Shown here: positions 6,332-12,263 of the stretch, piece by piece
How the letters are laid out: each line of letters begins with the position of its first letter
Numbering within the stretch: the stretch's first letter is position 1
Source: Flavobacteriales bacterium UBA1937
GTDB taxonomy: Bacteria > Bacteroidota > Bacteroidia > Flavobacteriales > Weeksellaceae
DNA: 19,685 nucleotides
NCBI GenBank assembly: GCA_002337005.1
Contig: DDFD01000095.1
Coordinates: 1-19,685, forward strand
Direction: 5' to 3'
Notes under the pieces: model-generated
Told to the model about the DNA's origin: nothing
Seen by the model: only the letters and a program-made list of their open reading frames with translations
The model's database searches: none
Made by a program: the position numbers and the translations under genes

Positions 6332-7063
6332 TTGCGCTACTTTATAGAGTTTTCTTACAACGGTTCTACATTTTTTGGTTATCAAATTCAGCCAAATCAA
6401 ATTTCTGTGCAAGAAGAATTAGAAAAAGCACTTTCTACTATTTTGCGAACCGAAATTAAAACCACTGGAGCTGGAAGAACTGACACAGGAGTCCACGCTA
6501 AGAAAATGTTTGCCCATTTTGATTATGAAGGAGAAATCTCCGAAAAATTAGTGCGTCAACTCAATTCTTTTCTTCCGCAGAGTATCGCAGTGAAAAGGAT
6601 TTTTAAAGTAAAAAATGATTTTCACGCAAGGTTTGATGCAACATACAGAACCTATGAATATTTTATTTCTCTAGAAAAGAATCCTTTTTCTGAAAAATTT
6701 GCTTGGCAACATTGGCGAAAATCTCTGGATGTAGAAAAAATGAATGAAGCATGTAAAATCCTTTTTGAATATTCTGATTTTGAGAGTTTTGCGAAAATAG
6801 GAGGAGATAATAAAACCAATATTTGCAAAATCTATCGCGCAAATTGGGAACAAAACGAAAATGAACTTAAATTTACCATTTCTGCGGATAGATTTCTCAG
6901 AAATATGGTGCGTGCAATAGTTGGTACAATGGTAGAAATAGGCAGCGGAAAGCTAGGGCCAACAGATTTAAGAAATGTAATAGAAGCAAAAAATAGAAAT
7001 GCAGCGGGAACTTCGGCACCAGCTCATGCGCTCTTTTTGGTAGATGTAGGATATGAATTTTAA
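6332..7063 (+). CDS. truA: tRNA pseudouridine(38-40) synthase TruA
   Basis: TruA converts uridines 38-40 of the anticodon arm to pseudouridine. The catalytic aspartate is Asp51 in GAGRTDTGVHA. The N-terminus RYFIEFSYNGSTFFGYQIQP and the C-terminal blocks FLRNMVRAIVGTMVEIGSG and PAHALFLVDVGY are standard family features. Length, 243 residues, is normal. The start is TTG: it places RYFIEFSYNG right at the N-terminus, as in homologues. It heads a likely unit with the small membrane protein (15-bp gap) and the ABC exporter. Confidence 0.94.
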   Translation: MRYFIEFSYNGSTFFGYQIQPNQISVQEELEKALSTILRTEIKTTGAGRTDTGVHAKKMFAHFDYEGEISEKLVRQLNSFLPQSIAVKRIFKVKNDFHARFDATYRTYEYFISLEKNPFSEKFAWQHWRKSLDVEKMNEACKILFEYSDFESFAKIGGDNKTNICKIYRANWEQNENELKFTISADRFLRNMVRAIVGTMVEIGSGKLGPTDLRNVIEAKNRNAAGTSAPAHALFLVDVGYEF

Positions 7064-7078
7064 AAAGCTAATAATACG

Positions 7079-7429
7079 ATGTTATCAATTTTACTTATTT
7101 ACTTTGTTTACAAATATTTTAGAGATTTAGCTAGAAAATACAAAGTAAAACAAACATGGAAGTATTCCTTAACTGGAGTGGTGTCATATTTTGGGTTTCA
7201 GGTTTTATTCATTTTTGTGTGGGCAATTGTGGCTATAATTATGGATCCGAATTATAATTTTGAGAATAATAAGTCAATGAATTCTGGAGTAGGTTTTTTG
7301 GCAATGTTGTTTAGCATGTTGATGCTTTATTTTTTACATAAATATTTAGAAAAAAGATTGAAACAGAAACAGATAACTTCTTCGGTTGATGAAATTGATG
7401 AAATAGGATTTAACGTTAACAATGAATAA
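7079..7429 (+). CDS. Small hypothetical membrane protein preceding an ABC exporter
   Basis: An unrecognised 116-residue protein. It opens with a hydrophobic LLIYFVYKYF segment, then a basic stretch, a long hydrophobic segment (about 29-55), a polar loop with NYNFENNKS, another hydrophobic segment (about 70-88) and an acidic C-terminal tail (SSVDEIDEIGF). It starts 15 bp after truA and overlaps the start of the ABC exporter by 8 bp, which suggests translational coupling with the exporter. It may be a helper of that transporter, but nothing in the sequence proves this. Confidence 0.6.
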   Translation: MLSILLIYFVYKYFRDLARKYKVKQTWKYSLTGVVSYFGFQVLFIFVWAIVAIIMDPNYNFENNKSMNSGVGFLAMLFSMLMLYFLHKYLEKRLKQKQITSSVDEIDEIGFNVNNE

Positions 7430-9176
7430 AAAACAAAACACAGGAAATATCATAAAGCGTCTGTTTTTCATAGGTATGAAATTCAAGACCAGATTTATTT
7501 GGGCACTTATTGTATCCGTAATTTTGGCTTCGGTGTCTGTTTACAGACCTATTTTTACGCAACACATTGTAGATACAGATATCATCAAACTAAAACAAAT
7601 GGATGTTTTGGTAAAAGATATTTATATACTTATTGTTTTGGTTATTGCAGAGACTTTTTTCAATTTTTTATTGGTCTTTTTGTCTAATTTTATTGCCCAA
7701 AATGTAATTAGAGATATCAGAGAAAGGCTTTACCATAAATTGATTTATTTTAAAACCTCATTTTTTGATAAAACCGCCATCGGAAATTTGGTAACGAGAG
7801 CAGTTGGTGATGTAGAAACCATTGCTACCGTTTATACCGACGGATTTTTAATGGTTTTTGGTGATGTTTTGAAAGTTGTTTTTGTTTTGGTAGCTATGTT
7901 TCAGGTCAATGTGCAATTAAGTTATATTGGTTTAGCTATTCTTCCGATAATGCTTGTAATTACTAGATTTTTTCAAAAAAAATTAAAAAAAGCGTTTGGT
8001 GATGAGAGGGCTTGGACTTCCACCCAAAATAGTTTCGTGCAAGAAAGATTGTCTGGAATGTCTTTGATTCAAGTTTTCAATAGGCAAGAAGCAGAATTCA
8101 AAAAATTTGATGAAATTAACATCAGTTTAAAGGCAGCTTTATTAAAAACTGTTTTTTACTTTTCGTTGTTTTTTCCAGTAGTAGAATTAATTTCATCGGT
8201 TTTTATTGGGCTCATTCTTTTTATGGCAGGATTTAATGCCTTGTACGGAAGCAATGCAACTCCGGGAGCAATTTTAGCATTTATTCAATTTATTAATATG
8301 CTCATTCGTCCGCTTCGTCAGATTGCAGATAGATTTAATAATATTCAGCGTGGTTTGGTAGGCGCAGAAAGAGTTTTAGGAATTATGGACGAAGATAATG
8401 CTATGCCAAATAACGGAATTGTAAAAAAAGATCATATTGAAGGAAAAATAGAATTTAGAAATGTGCATTTTTCTTATGACGAAAAACAAGAAGTCTTAAA
8501 AGGTGTAAATTTCAAAGTAAATTCTGGTGAAACTGTTGCAATTGTAGGAGCAACTGGTGCTGGTAAATCTACGATTATTCAATTAATGACAAGGTTTTAT
8601 GATATTAATTCTGGTAAGATTTTGCTAGATGATGTAGAACTTAGAGATTACGAACTGTTTAATCTTAGAAATAAAATTGGCGTAGTTTTACAAGATGTTT
8701 TCCTTTTTCACGGTAGTATTTATGAGAACCTTACGCTAGGCGAAGATATTCCTTTAGAAAAAATAAAAGAAATAGCCAGCGAAATAGAAGTGGATGATTT
8801 CATAGAAAAATTGCCGGGCGGTTATGATTTTGTGGTGAGCGAGCGCGGAAGCAGTATTTCCCTTGGTCAGCGTCAGTTGTTGTCGTTTCTAAGAGCGTAT
8901 CTTTCTAATCCTAAAATTTTGATTTTGGATGAAGCTACTTCTTCCATAGATCCGGAAAGTGAAAAATTGATACAAAAAGCGACTGAAAAAATTACCAAAA
9001 ATAGAACTTCTATCATTATTGCACATAGGCTTTCCACCATCGTAAATGCAGATAAAATTTTGGTGATGGATAGCGGAAAAATTGTAGAAGAAGGCAAGCA
9101 CGCAGAACTTTTAGAGAAAGGTGGTTATTACTCTAATCTATATAAAGCACAGCTTAACCACGAAATTATAGAGTAG
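7422..9176 (+). CDS. ABC exporter, fused permease and ATPase
   Basis: A 584-residue half-exporter: an N-terminal membrane domain (about six helices, residues 20-310) fused to a nucleotide-binding domain. Walker A GATGAGKST is at 376-384, the Q-loop in VVLQDVFLF follows, the signature is SLGQRQ (480-485), Walker B ends at Asp503-Glu504 in ILDEATSSID, and the switch His535 is in AHRLST. It works as a dimer that pumps a substrate out of the cytoplasm; MsbA/YheH-like exporters move lipids, drugs or peptides, and the substrate here is unknown. The signature replaces the usual LSGGQ with ISLGQ, a variant seen in some heterodimeric exporters, but both Walker B Glu and switch His are intact. No second half-transporter is next to it. 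A 91-bp repeat element lies 50 bp after the stop. Confidence 0.9.
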   Translation: MNKKQNTGNIIKRLFFIGMKFKTRFIWALIVSVILASVSVYRPIFTQHIVDTDIIKLKQMDVLVKDIYILIVLVIAETFFNFLLVFLSNFIAQNVIRDIRERLYHKLIYFKTSFFDKTAIGNLVTRAVGDVETIATVYTDGFLMVFGDVLKVVFVLVAMFQVNVQLSYIGLAILPIMLVITRFFQKKLKKAFGDERAWTSTQNSFVQERLSGMSLIQVFNRQEAEFKKFDEINISLKAALLKTVFYFSLFFPVVELISSVFIGLILFMAGFNALYGSNATPGAILAFIQFINMLIRPLRQIADRFNNIQRGLVGAERVLGIMDEDNAMPNNGIVKKDHIEGKIEFRNVHFSYDEKQEVLKGVNFKVNSGETVAIVGATGAGKSTIIQLMTRFYDINSGKILLDDVELRDYELFNLRNKIGVVLQDVFLFHGSIYENLTLGEDIPLEKIKEIASEIEVDDFIEKLPGGYDFVVSERGSSISLGQRQLLSFLRAYLSNPKILILDEATSSIDPESEKLIQKATEKITKNRTSIIIAHRLSTIVNADKILVMDSGKIVEEGKHAELLEKGGYYSNLYKAQLNHEIIE

Positions 9177-9226
9177 AATAAGGATTTTTGCTTCTGCTCA
9201 CTCACGGTTTCGCTTTTCGTTACAAT

Positions 9227-9317
9227 CTGTTATTTCGAGAAAAATTAAAAAATGTTTGAAGCAATCTCTTTATTGAGACAAATTGTTTTGCTTCACAAGT
9301 TTTGCTCGTAATGACAG
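9227..9317. repeat. 91-bp inverted-repeat (REP/MITE-like) intergenic element
   Basis: The element is bounded by CTGTTATTTCGAG (9227-9239) and CTCGTAATGACAG (9305-9317), which are inverted repeats with 11 of 13 positions matching. Inside, TTGAAGCAA (9256-9264) can pair with TTGCTTC (9288-9294), and TCTC (9265-9268) with GAGA (9275-9278), so the whole can fold as a branched hairpin. No ORF is present. The wording of the right half resembles the common dispersed bacterial intergenic repeat that begins GTCATTgCGAG and contains GAAGCAATCTC. The 50 bp to its left (9186-9229) contain a vague, possibly truncated relative of the right half. The remaining sequence up to 9395 is AT-rich with no further feature. 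Confidence 0.7.
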
Positions 9318-9395
9318 GATTTCAATTTCAATCGGGGCTAGAAAGACGGTTTTTTTATTTTAAAAATTTTAAATTTAATTTTTCGGTAAAATTTT

Positions 9396-9425
9396 TTGTC
9401 AAATTAAAAATAATCCATACTTTTG
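9396..9425 (+). promoter_or_regulatory. Consensus promoter for rpsU
   Basis: TTG (9396-9398), a 19-bp spacer and TACTTTTG (9418-9425): an exact match to the Bacteroidota TTG-N19-TAnnTTTG promoter. Start of transcription is expected near 9432, which leaves a leader of about 17 nt before the ATG at 9449. Within the leader, TGAGATG (9436-9442), 6 nt from the ATG, is the only Shine-Dalgarno-like string near any start in this window. Confidence 0.8.
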
Positions 9426-9448
9426 CAATCCAAAATGAGATGTAAAAT

Positions 9449-9646
9449 ATGTTAATAATTCCAGTAAAAGACGGAGAGTCTATCGACAGAGCACTTAAAA
9501 AGTACAAAAGAAAATTTGATAAAACAGGTGTTGTAAGAGCATTAAGATCTAGACAACAGTTTATCAAGCCTTCAGTAACTCTTAGACAAGCTAAGTTAAA
9601 AGCAGCTCATAAGCAAAGAGAACAAAGCAAGGAAGAACAAGCTTAA
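9449..9646 (+). CDS. rpsU: 30S ribosomal protein bS21
   Basis: A 65-residue basic protein starting MLIIPVKDGESIDRALKKYKRKFDKTG, the bS21 signature, with a Lys/Arg-rich C-terminus. bS21 sits on the platform of the 30S subunit near the 3' end of 16S rRNA. In Bacteroidota ribosomes, bS21 with bS6 and bS18 is known to sequester the anti-Shine-Dalgarno sequence, explaining why most genes lack Shine-Dalgarno sites. The gene is monocistronic by appearance: consensus promoter before, perfect terminator hairpin after. The strong promoter, short leader and possible Shine-Dalgarno-like string fit autoregulation, but this is inference. Confidence 0.96.
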   Translation: MLIIPVKDGESIDRALKKYKRKFDKTGVVRALRSRQQFIKPSVTLRQAKLKAAHKQREQSKEEQA

Positions 9647-9669
9647 TATTTTTCCTTATAAAATATTGT

Positions 9670-9709
9670 AATCACTTCTCAAATTCTTATATTTGAGAAG
9701 TGATTTTTT
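9670..9709 (+). terminator. Intrinsic terminator of rpsU
   Basis: A perfect 15-bp stem (9670-9684 with 9691-9705), a 6-nt TCTTAT loop, and a T tract to 9709. It begins 24 bp after the rpsU stop and separates rpsU from xerC. Confidence 0.9.
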
Positions 9710-9736
9710 GTTTTTGTATATTTCAAAGTTAGCGTT

Positions 9737-10618
9737 ATGATTGAAAAATTTTTAGAATACATTGCCGTAGAAAAACGCTATTCAGAGCATACACTCATTA
9801 GCTATAAAAAAGACTTAGAAGATTTTTTGTTATTTGTTTCGGATAAAGAAGGTACTACAGACCTTACTAAAATAGATAAAAAAGCAATTCGTAACTTTTT
9901 GGTTCATCTCACCGAAAATGATTTCCAAAAACGAAGCATCAATAGAAAGCTTTCTTCTCTCCGAAGTTTTTATCTTTTTTTGTTGAAAATAGGCGATATA
10001 GAAGTTTCTCCACTAGAATCAGTTTCCTCGCTTAAATTTTATGCAGAAAAACAAATCCCAATGTCTGAAGAAGAAATGACGGAATTGTCTGAAATTTTAG
10101 ATGAAGACACAGAGCATTTCTTAGAAAAAGCTATTATAGAGACGCTTTACCAAACTGGTATGAGAAAGGCAGAGCTTTGTGGTTTGTTTTTTGATAATGT
10201 AGATTTTACTTCTAACGAAATCAAAATCAAGGGAAAAGGAAATAAAGAAAGAATAGTCCCAATTTCGTCTGTTTTGGCAGAAATTTTGTATAAGTTTACA
10301 GAAATTAGAAAGCCTTTGCCAGAGAGTGAGATTTATTTTTTCGTTCGTGAAAATGGAAAAAAAATATCCGAAAAATTTGTGTATTCTGTGGTAAATAGCT
10401 ATCTTAGTATGGTAACTTCTAAAAAGAAAAAAAGTCCGCATATTTTAAGACATAGCTTCGCGACCCATGTTTTAAATAATGGAGCAGAAATTTCTAAAGT
10501 TAAAAAGTTGCTTGGTCATTCTAGTTTAGCTTCTACACAAGTTTATACAAATGGCAATATTGAACAATTAAAAAAAGTGTTTAACCAAGCTCATCCAAGA
10601 GCTAATAGAGAAGATTAA
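9737..10618 (+). CDS. xerC: Tyrosine recombinase XerC/XerD type
   Basis: A 293-residue tyrosine recombinase with the N-terminal SAM-like DNA-binding domain (about 1-85) and the catalytic domain. All six active-site positions are visible: Arg143 (GMRKAEL), Lys167 (KGKGNKER), His235 and Arg238 (HILRHSFATH), His261 (LGHSS) and the nucleophile Tyr270 (VYTN). Length and sequence match Xer recombinases that resolve chromosome dimers at dif. XerC rather than XerD is suggested by the place between rpsU and hpf, which I recall from other Flavobacteriia; sequence alone does not fully separate the two. A weak box TATATTTC (9717-9724), one base off consensus, lies 12 bp before the ATG. It is a core gene, not evidence of an island. 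Confidence 0.88.
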   Translation: MIEKFLEYIAVEKRYSEHTLISYKKDLEDFLLFVSDKEGTTDLTKIDKKAIRNFLVHLTENDFQKRSINRKLSSLRSFYLFLLKIGDIEVSPLESVSSLKFYAEKQIPMSEEEMTELSEILDEDTEHFLEKAIIETLYQTGMRKAELCGLFFDNVDFTSNEIKIKGKGNKERIVPISSVLAEILYKFTEIRKPLPESEIYFFVRENGKKISEKFVYSVVNSYLSMVTSKKKKSPHILRHSFATHVLNNGAEISKVKKLLGHSSLASTQVYTNGNIEQLKKVFNQAHPRANRED

Positions 10619-10621
10619 AAT

Positions 10622-10629
10622 TAAATTTG
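10622..10629 (+). promoter_or_regulatory. Putative -7 box for hpf
   Basis: TAAATTTG, a perfect TAnnTTTG, just after the xerC stop and 31 bp before the hpf ATG. No good -33 element is seen, so the promoter is tentative. Confidence 0.45.
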
Positions 10630-10660
10630 TCTTTTCTGTTTTTAAAAAAATGTTTACGTT

Positions 10661-10951
10661 ATGAAAATTACAGTTCAATCTATGGGGTTAACTCCTCATG
10701 CACCGCTAGAAGAGTATTTAGAAAAAAAATTAATAAAATTAGACACTTTTTATGACAAGATACATGATTGTCAGGTCTTCCTAAAAGTAGAAAATACTTC
10801 TGCAAAAGAAAATAAAACTGCCGAAATAAAACTGGCGGTTCCAGGGGATGATATTGTAGTAAAGAAGACATCTGCTAGTTTTGAAGAAAGTTTAGATCTG
10901 TGTTATGATACCGCTAAGAAACTGTTAATCAAGAAAAAAGAATTAGCATAG
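10661..10951 (+). CDS. hpf: Ribosome hibernation factor HPF/RaiA family (short form)
   Basis: A 96-residue protein of the HPF/YfiA (RaiA) family: MKITVQSMGL at the start, then LEEYLEKKLIKLDTFYDKI, a beta strand KENKTAEIKLAVPG, and the C-terminal helix SFEESLDLCYDTAKKLLIKKK. These proteins bind the 30S decoding region in slow-growing cells and hold ribosomes inactive. There is no C-terminal dimerisation domain, so it is a short form. It lies 42 bp after xerC and 104 bp before the tRNA cluster, and may have its own promoter inside that 42-bp gap. Confidence 0.92.
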   Translation: MKITVQSMGLTPHAPLEEYLEKKLIKLDTFYDKIHDCQVFLKVENTSAKENKTAEIKLAVPGDDIVVKKTSASFEESLDLCYDTAKKLLIKKKELA

Positions 10952-10981
10952 AAAAATAATTAAAAATTTTTGCAAAATAAT

Positions 10982-11013
10982 TTGTAGATTTCAAAAAAAC
11001 TACCTTATATTTG
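10982..11013 (+). promoter_or_regulatory. Promoter of the tRNA cluster (P1)
   Basis: TTG (10982-10984), 21-bp spacer, TATATTTG (11006-11013). Transcription would start near 11020, about 36 nt before the first tRNA. This is the only promoter-like signal ahead of tRNA-Thr(TGT) and tRNA-Tyr. Confidence 0.7.
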
Positions 11014-11055
11014 CACTCGCAAAAAGGGAATAGCAGTTCTTTTGAAATCTATTTT

Positions 11056-11129
11056 GCCTCCATAGCTCAGTTGGCCAGAGCACGTGATTTGTAATCTCGG
11101 GGTCGTGGGTTCGAATCCCTCTGGAGGCT
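11056..11129 (+). tRNA. tRNA-Thr (anticodon TGT)
   Basis: A 74-nt cloverleaf: acceptor GCCTCCA pairs with TGGAGGC, discriminator T, D-arm GCTC/GAGC, T-loop GTTCGAATC. Anticodon TGT at 11090-11092 reads ACA. The anticodon stem CGTGA/TCTCG has a central T-T mismatch. The 3' CCA is not encoded. First in the Thr-Tyr-Gly-Thr order. Confidence 0.95.
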
Positions 11130-11151
11130 CATTAATTTATAAAAAACAAGC

Positions 11152-11234
11152 GGGGAGATTCCAGAGTGGCCAAATGGATCAGACTGTAACTCTGCTGTCT
11201 TACGACTTCGCAGGTTCGAATCCTGCTCTCCCCA
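11152..11234 (+). tRNA. tRNA-Tyr (anticodon GTA)
   Basis: An 83-nt class II tRNA: acceptor GGGGAGA/TCTCCCC, discriminator A, long variable arm between the anticodon arm and the T-arm, and T-loop GTTCGAATC. Anticodon GTA at 11186-11188. It begins 22 nt after tRNA-Thr with no terminator or promoter between them, so both probably come from one precursor. CCA not encoded. Confidence 0.95.
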
Positions 11235-11253
11235 CTTTTTTATAAATTAAAAT

Positions 11254-11283
11254 TTGCAGGTTTTAAAAATTTTTATAAATTTG
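11254..11283 (+). promoter_or_regulatory. Consensus promoter for tRNA-Gly (P2)
   Basis: TTG (11254-11256), 19-bp spacer, TAAATTTG (11276-11283): an exact TTG-N19-TAnnTTTG match in the gap between tRNA-Tyr and tRNA-Gly. Start expected near 11290, where GTTTAC (11290-11295) and GTAAAC (11306-11311) can form a small hairpin at the transcript 5' end. Confidence 0.75.
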
Positions 11284-11318
11284 CACACCGTTTACCAACA
11301 AATTTGTAAACACAAATT

Positions 11319-11391
11319 GCGGAAGTAGCTCAGTTGGTAGAGCGTCAGCCTTCCAAGCTGAATGTCGCGGGTTCGACCCCCGTCTTCCGCT
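11319..11391 (+). tRNA. tRNA-Gly (anticodon TCC)
   Basis: A 73-nt cloverleaf: acceptor GCGGAAG/CTTCCGC, discriminator T, perfect anticodon stem TCAGC/GCTGA, anticodon TCC at 11352-11354, T-loop GTTCGACCC. CCA not encoded. It has its own consensus promoter and is followed at once by a terminator-like hairpin. Confidence 0.96.
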
Positions 11392-11397
11392 CAAATT

Positions 11398-11436
11398 AAA
11401 ATCACATTCCAATTAAGCGGTATGTGATTTTTTTTT
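11398..11436 (+). terminator. Terminator-like hairpin between tRNA-Gly and tRNA-Thr
   Basis: Stem of 10 bp (11398-11407 with 11422-11431), 14-nt loop, and a run of nine T (11428-11436). It lies 6 nt after tRNA-Gly and only 4 nt before tRNA-Thr(GGT). Confidence 0.75.
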
Positions 11437-11440
11437 CCAA

Positions 11441-11512
11441 GCCGACTTAGCTCAGGGGTAGAGCGCTTCCTTGGTAAGGAAGAGGTCGTGAGTTCAAATC
11501 TCATAGTTGGCT
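11441..11512 (+). tRNA. tRNA-Thr (anticodon GGT)
   Basis: A 72-nt cloverleaf: acceptor GCCGACT/AGTTGGC with one G-T wobble, discriminator T, perfect anticodon stem CTTCC/GGAAG, anticodon GGT at 11473-11475, T-loop GTTCAAATC. CCA not encoded. No promoter fits between the preceding hairpin and this gene, so it seems to depend on read-through from P1 or P2. Confidence 0.95.
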
Positions 11513-11513
11513 C

Positions 11514-11546
11514 AAAAGTCTCTCAAAATTTTTGAGAGACTTTTTT
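11514..11546 (+). terminator. Intrinsic terminator of the tRNA cluster
   Basis: A 14-bp stem (11514-11527 with 11531-11544), 3-nt loop, and a T run through 11546, starting 2 nt after tRNA-Thr(GGT). It should insulate the response-regulator gene from tRNA transcription. Confidence 0.88.
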
Positions 11547-11579
11547 ATTTCTTAATTTCGTTGAATAAATATTTATATT

Positions 11580-12260
11580 ATGAAAATTCTCTTACTAGAA
11601 GATGACCTTATACTTTCTGCGGAACTAGGAAAATTTCTTGAAAATAATGACTATGAGTGTAAAAGAGTATATGATGGTGATGTTTTTATGAGAGAGATTA
11701 AAGCGAATCAATATGATTTTTACCTTTTAGACATTAATGTCCCTAAAGTTAATGGTCTAGATGTTTGTGAGAAAATAAGAAGTGTAGATCATGAGACTCC
11801 CATTATTATGATATCTGCCTATGGTGATATTTCTGATAAAAAAGATGCTTTTAGCAGATTGGCAGATGATTATTTGGTAAAGCCGTTTCAGTTTGAGGAA
11901 TTGCTGATGAGAATGGAAGCTCTTAAAAGAAGGAAACATCTTACAGAATCTCCCTCAGAAATTATTATTATAGATGATTTAGTAATAGATAAAACAGAGC
12001 AAAAAGTTTCTAGAGCGGGTAAAGAAATTAATCTTACAGTAAAAGAATATCAGCTTTTATTGCTCTTGGCAGAGACTCCTAAAAGGATTTTTTCTAAACA
12101 ACAGATTTCTGAGCAGGTTTGGGATATTAATTTTTCTACCAATACGAATACAATAGAGGTTTACATTAATTTCCTAAGAAAAAAAATAGACAAAGGATTT
12201 GATACAAAATTAATACACACTCGTCCTGGATTTGGTTATTATATAAAATCTGAGCAATAA
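11580..12260 (+). CDS. OmpR/PhoB-family response regulator of the metal efflux module
   Basis: A 226-residue regulator. The receiver domain (about 1-118) has the acidic pair Asp8-Asp9, the phosphoacceptor Asp51 in LLDINVPKVNG, Ser79 in the switch position and Lys101 in VKPF. The C-terminal winged helix (about 130-226) has the family blocks LTVKEYQLLLLL, TNTIEVYINFLRKKID and TRPGFGYYI. It accepts phosphate from the kinase encoded 3 bp downstream and binds DNA, most likely at the promoter of the pump genes (CzcR/CusR-like role, by position). The start is ATG. Upstream, TAATTTCG (11553-11560) is one base off a -7 box, so its promoter is weak or itself regulated. Confidence 0.92.
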   Translation: MKILLLEDDLILSAELGKFLENNDYECKRVYDGDVFMREIKANQYDFYLLDINVPKVNGLDVCEKIRSVDHETPIIMISAYGDISDKKDAFSRLADDYLVKPFQFEELLMRMEALKRRKHLTESPSEIIIIDDLVIDKTEQKVSRAGKEINLTVKEYQLLLLLAETPKRIFSKQQISEQVWDINFSTNTNTIEVYINFLRKKIDKGFDTKLIHTRPGFGYYIKSEQ

Positions 12261-12263
12261 TTC

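Noticed and set aside
5795..6412. Longer phosphoesterase with a 41-residue N-terminal extension from ATG at 6412
   Set aside because: The extension does not resemble the family and overlaps truA coding sequence and the promoters; the TTG at 6289 gives the normal length.
9737..10618. Tyrosine recombinase near tRNA genes as the integrase of a genomic island
   Set aside because: The sequence and length match the chromosomal Xer recombinases, it sits between rpsU and hpf, and no attachment-site duplication was found near the tRNAs.
11042..11129. Non-functional tRNA-Thr(TGT) because of a mismatch in the anticodon stem
   Set aside because: Only the central pair is T-T; every other arm pairs well, and such single mismatches occur in working tRNAs.
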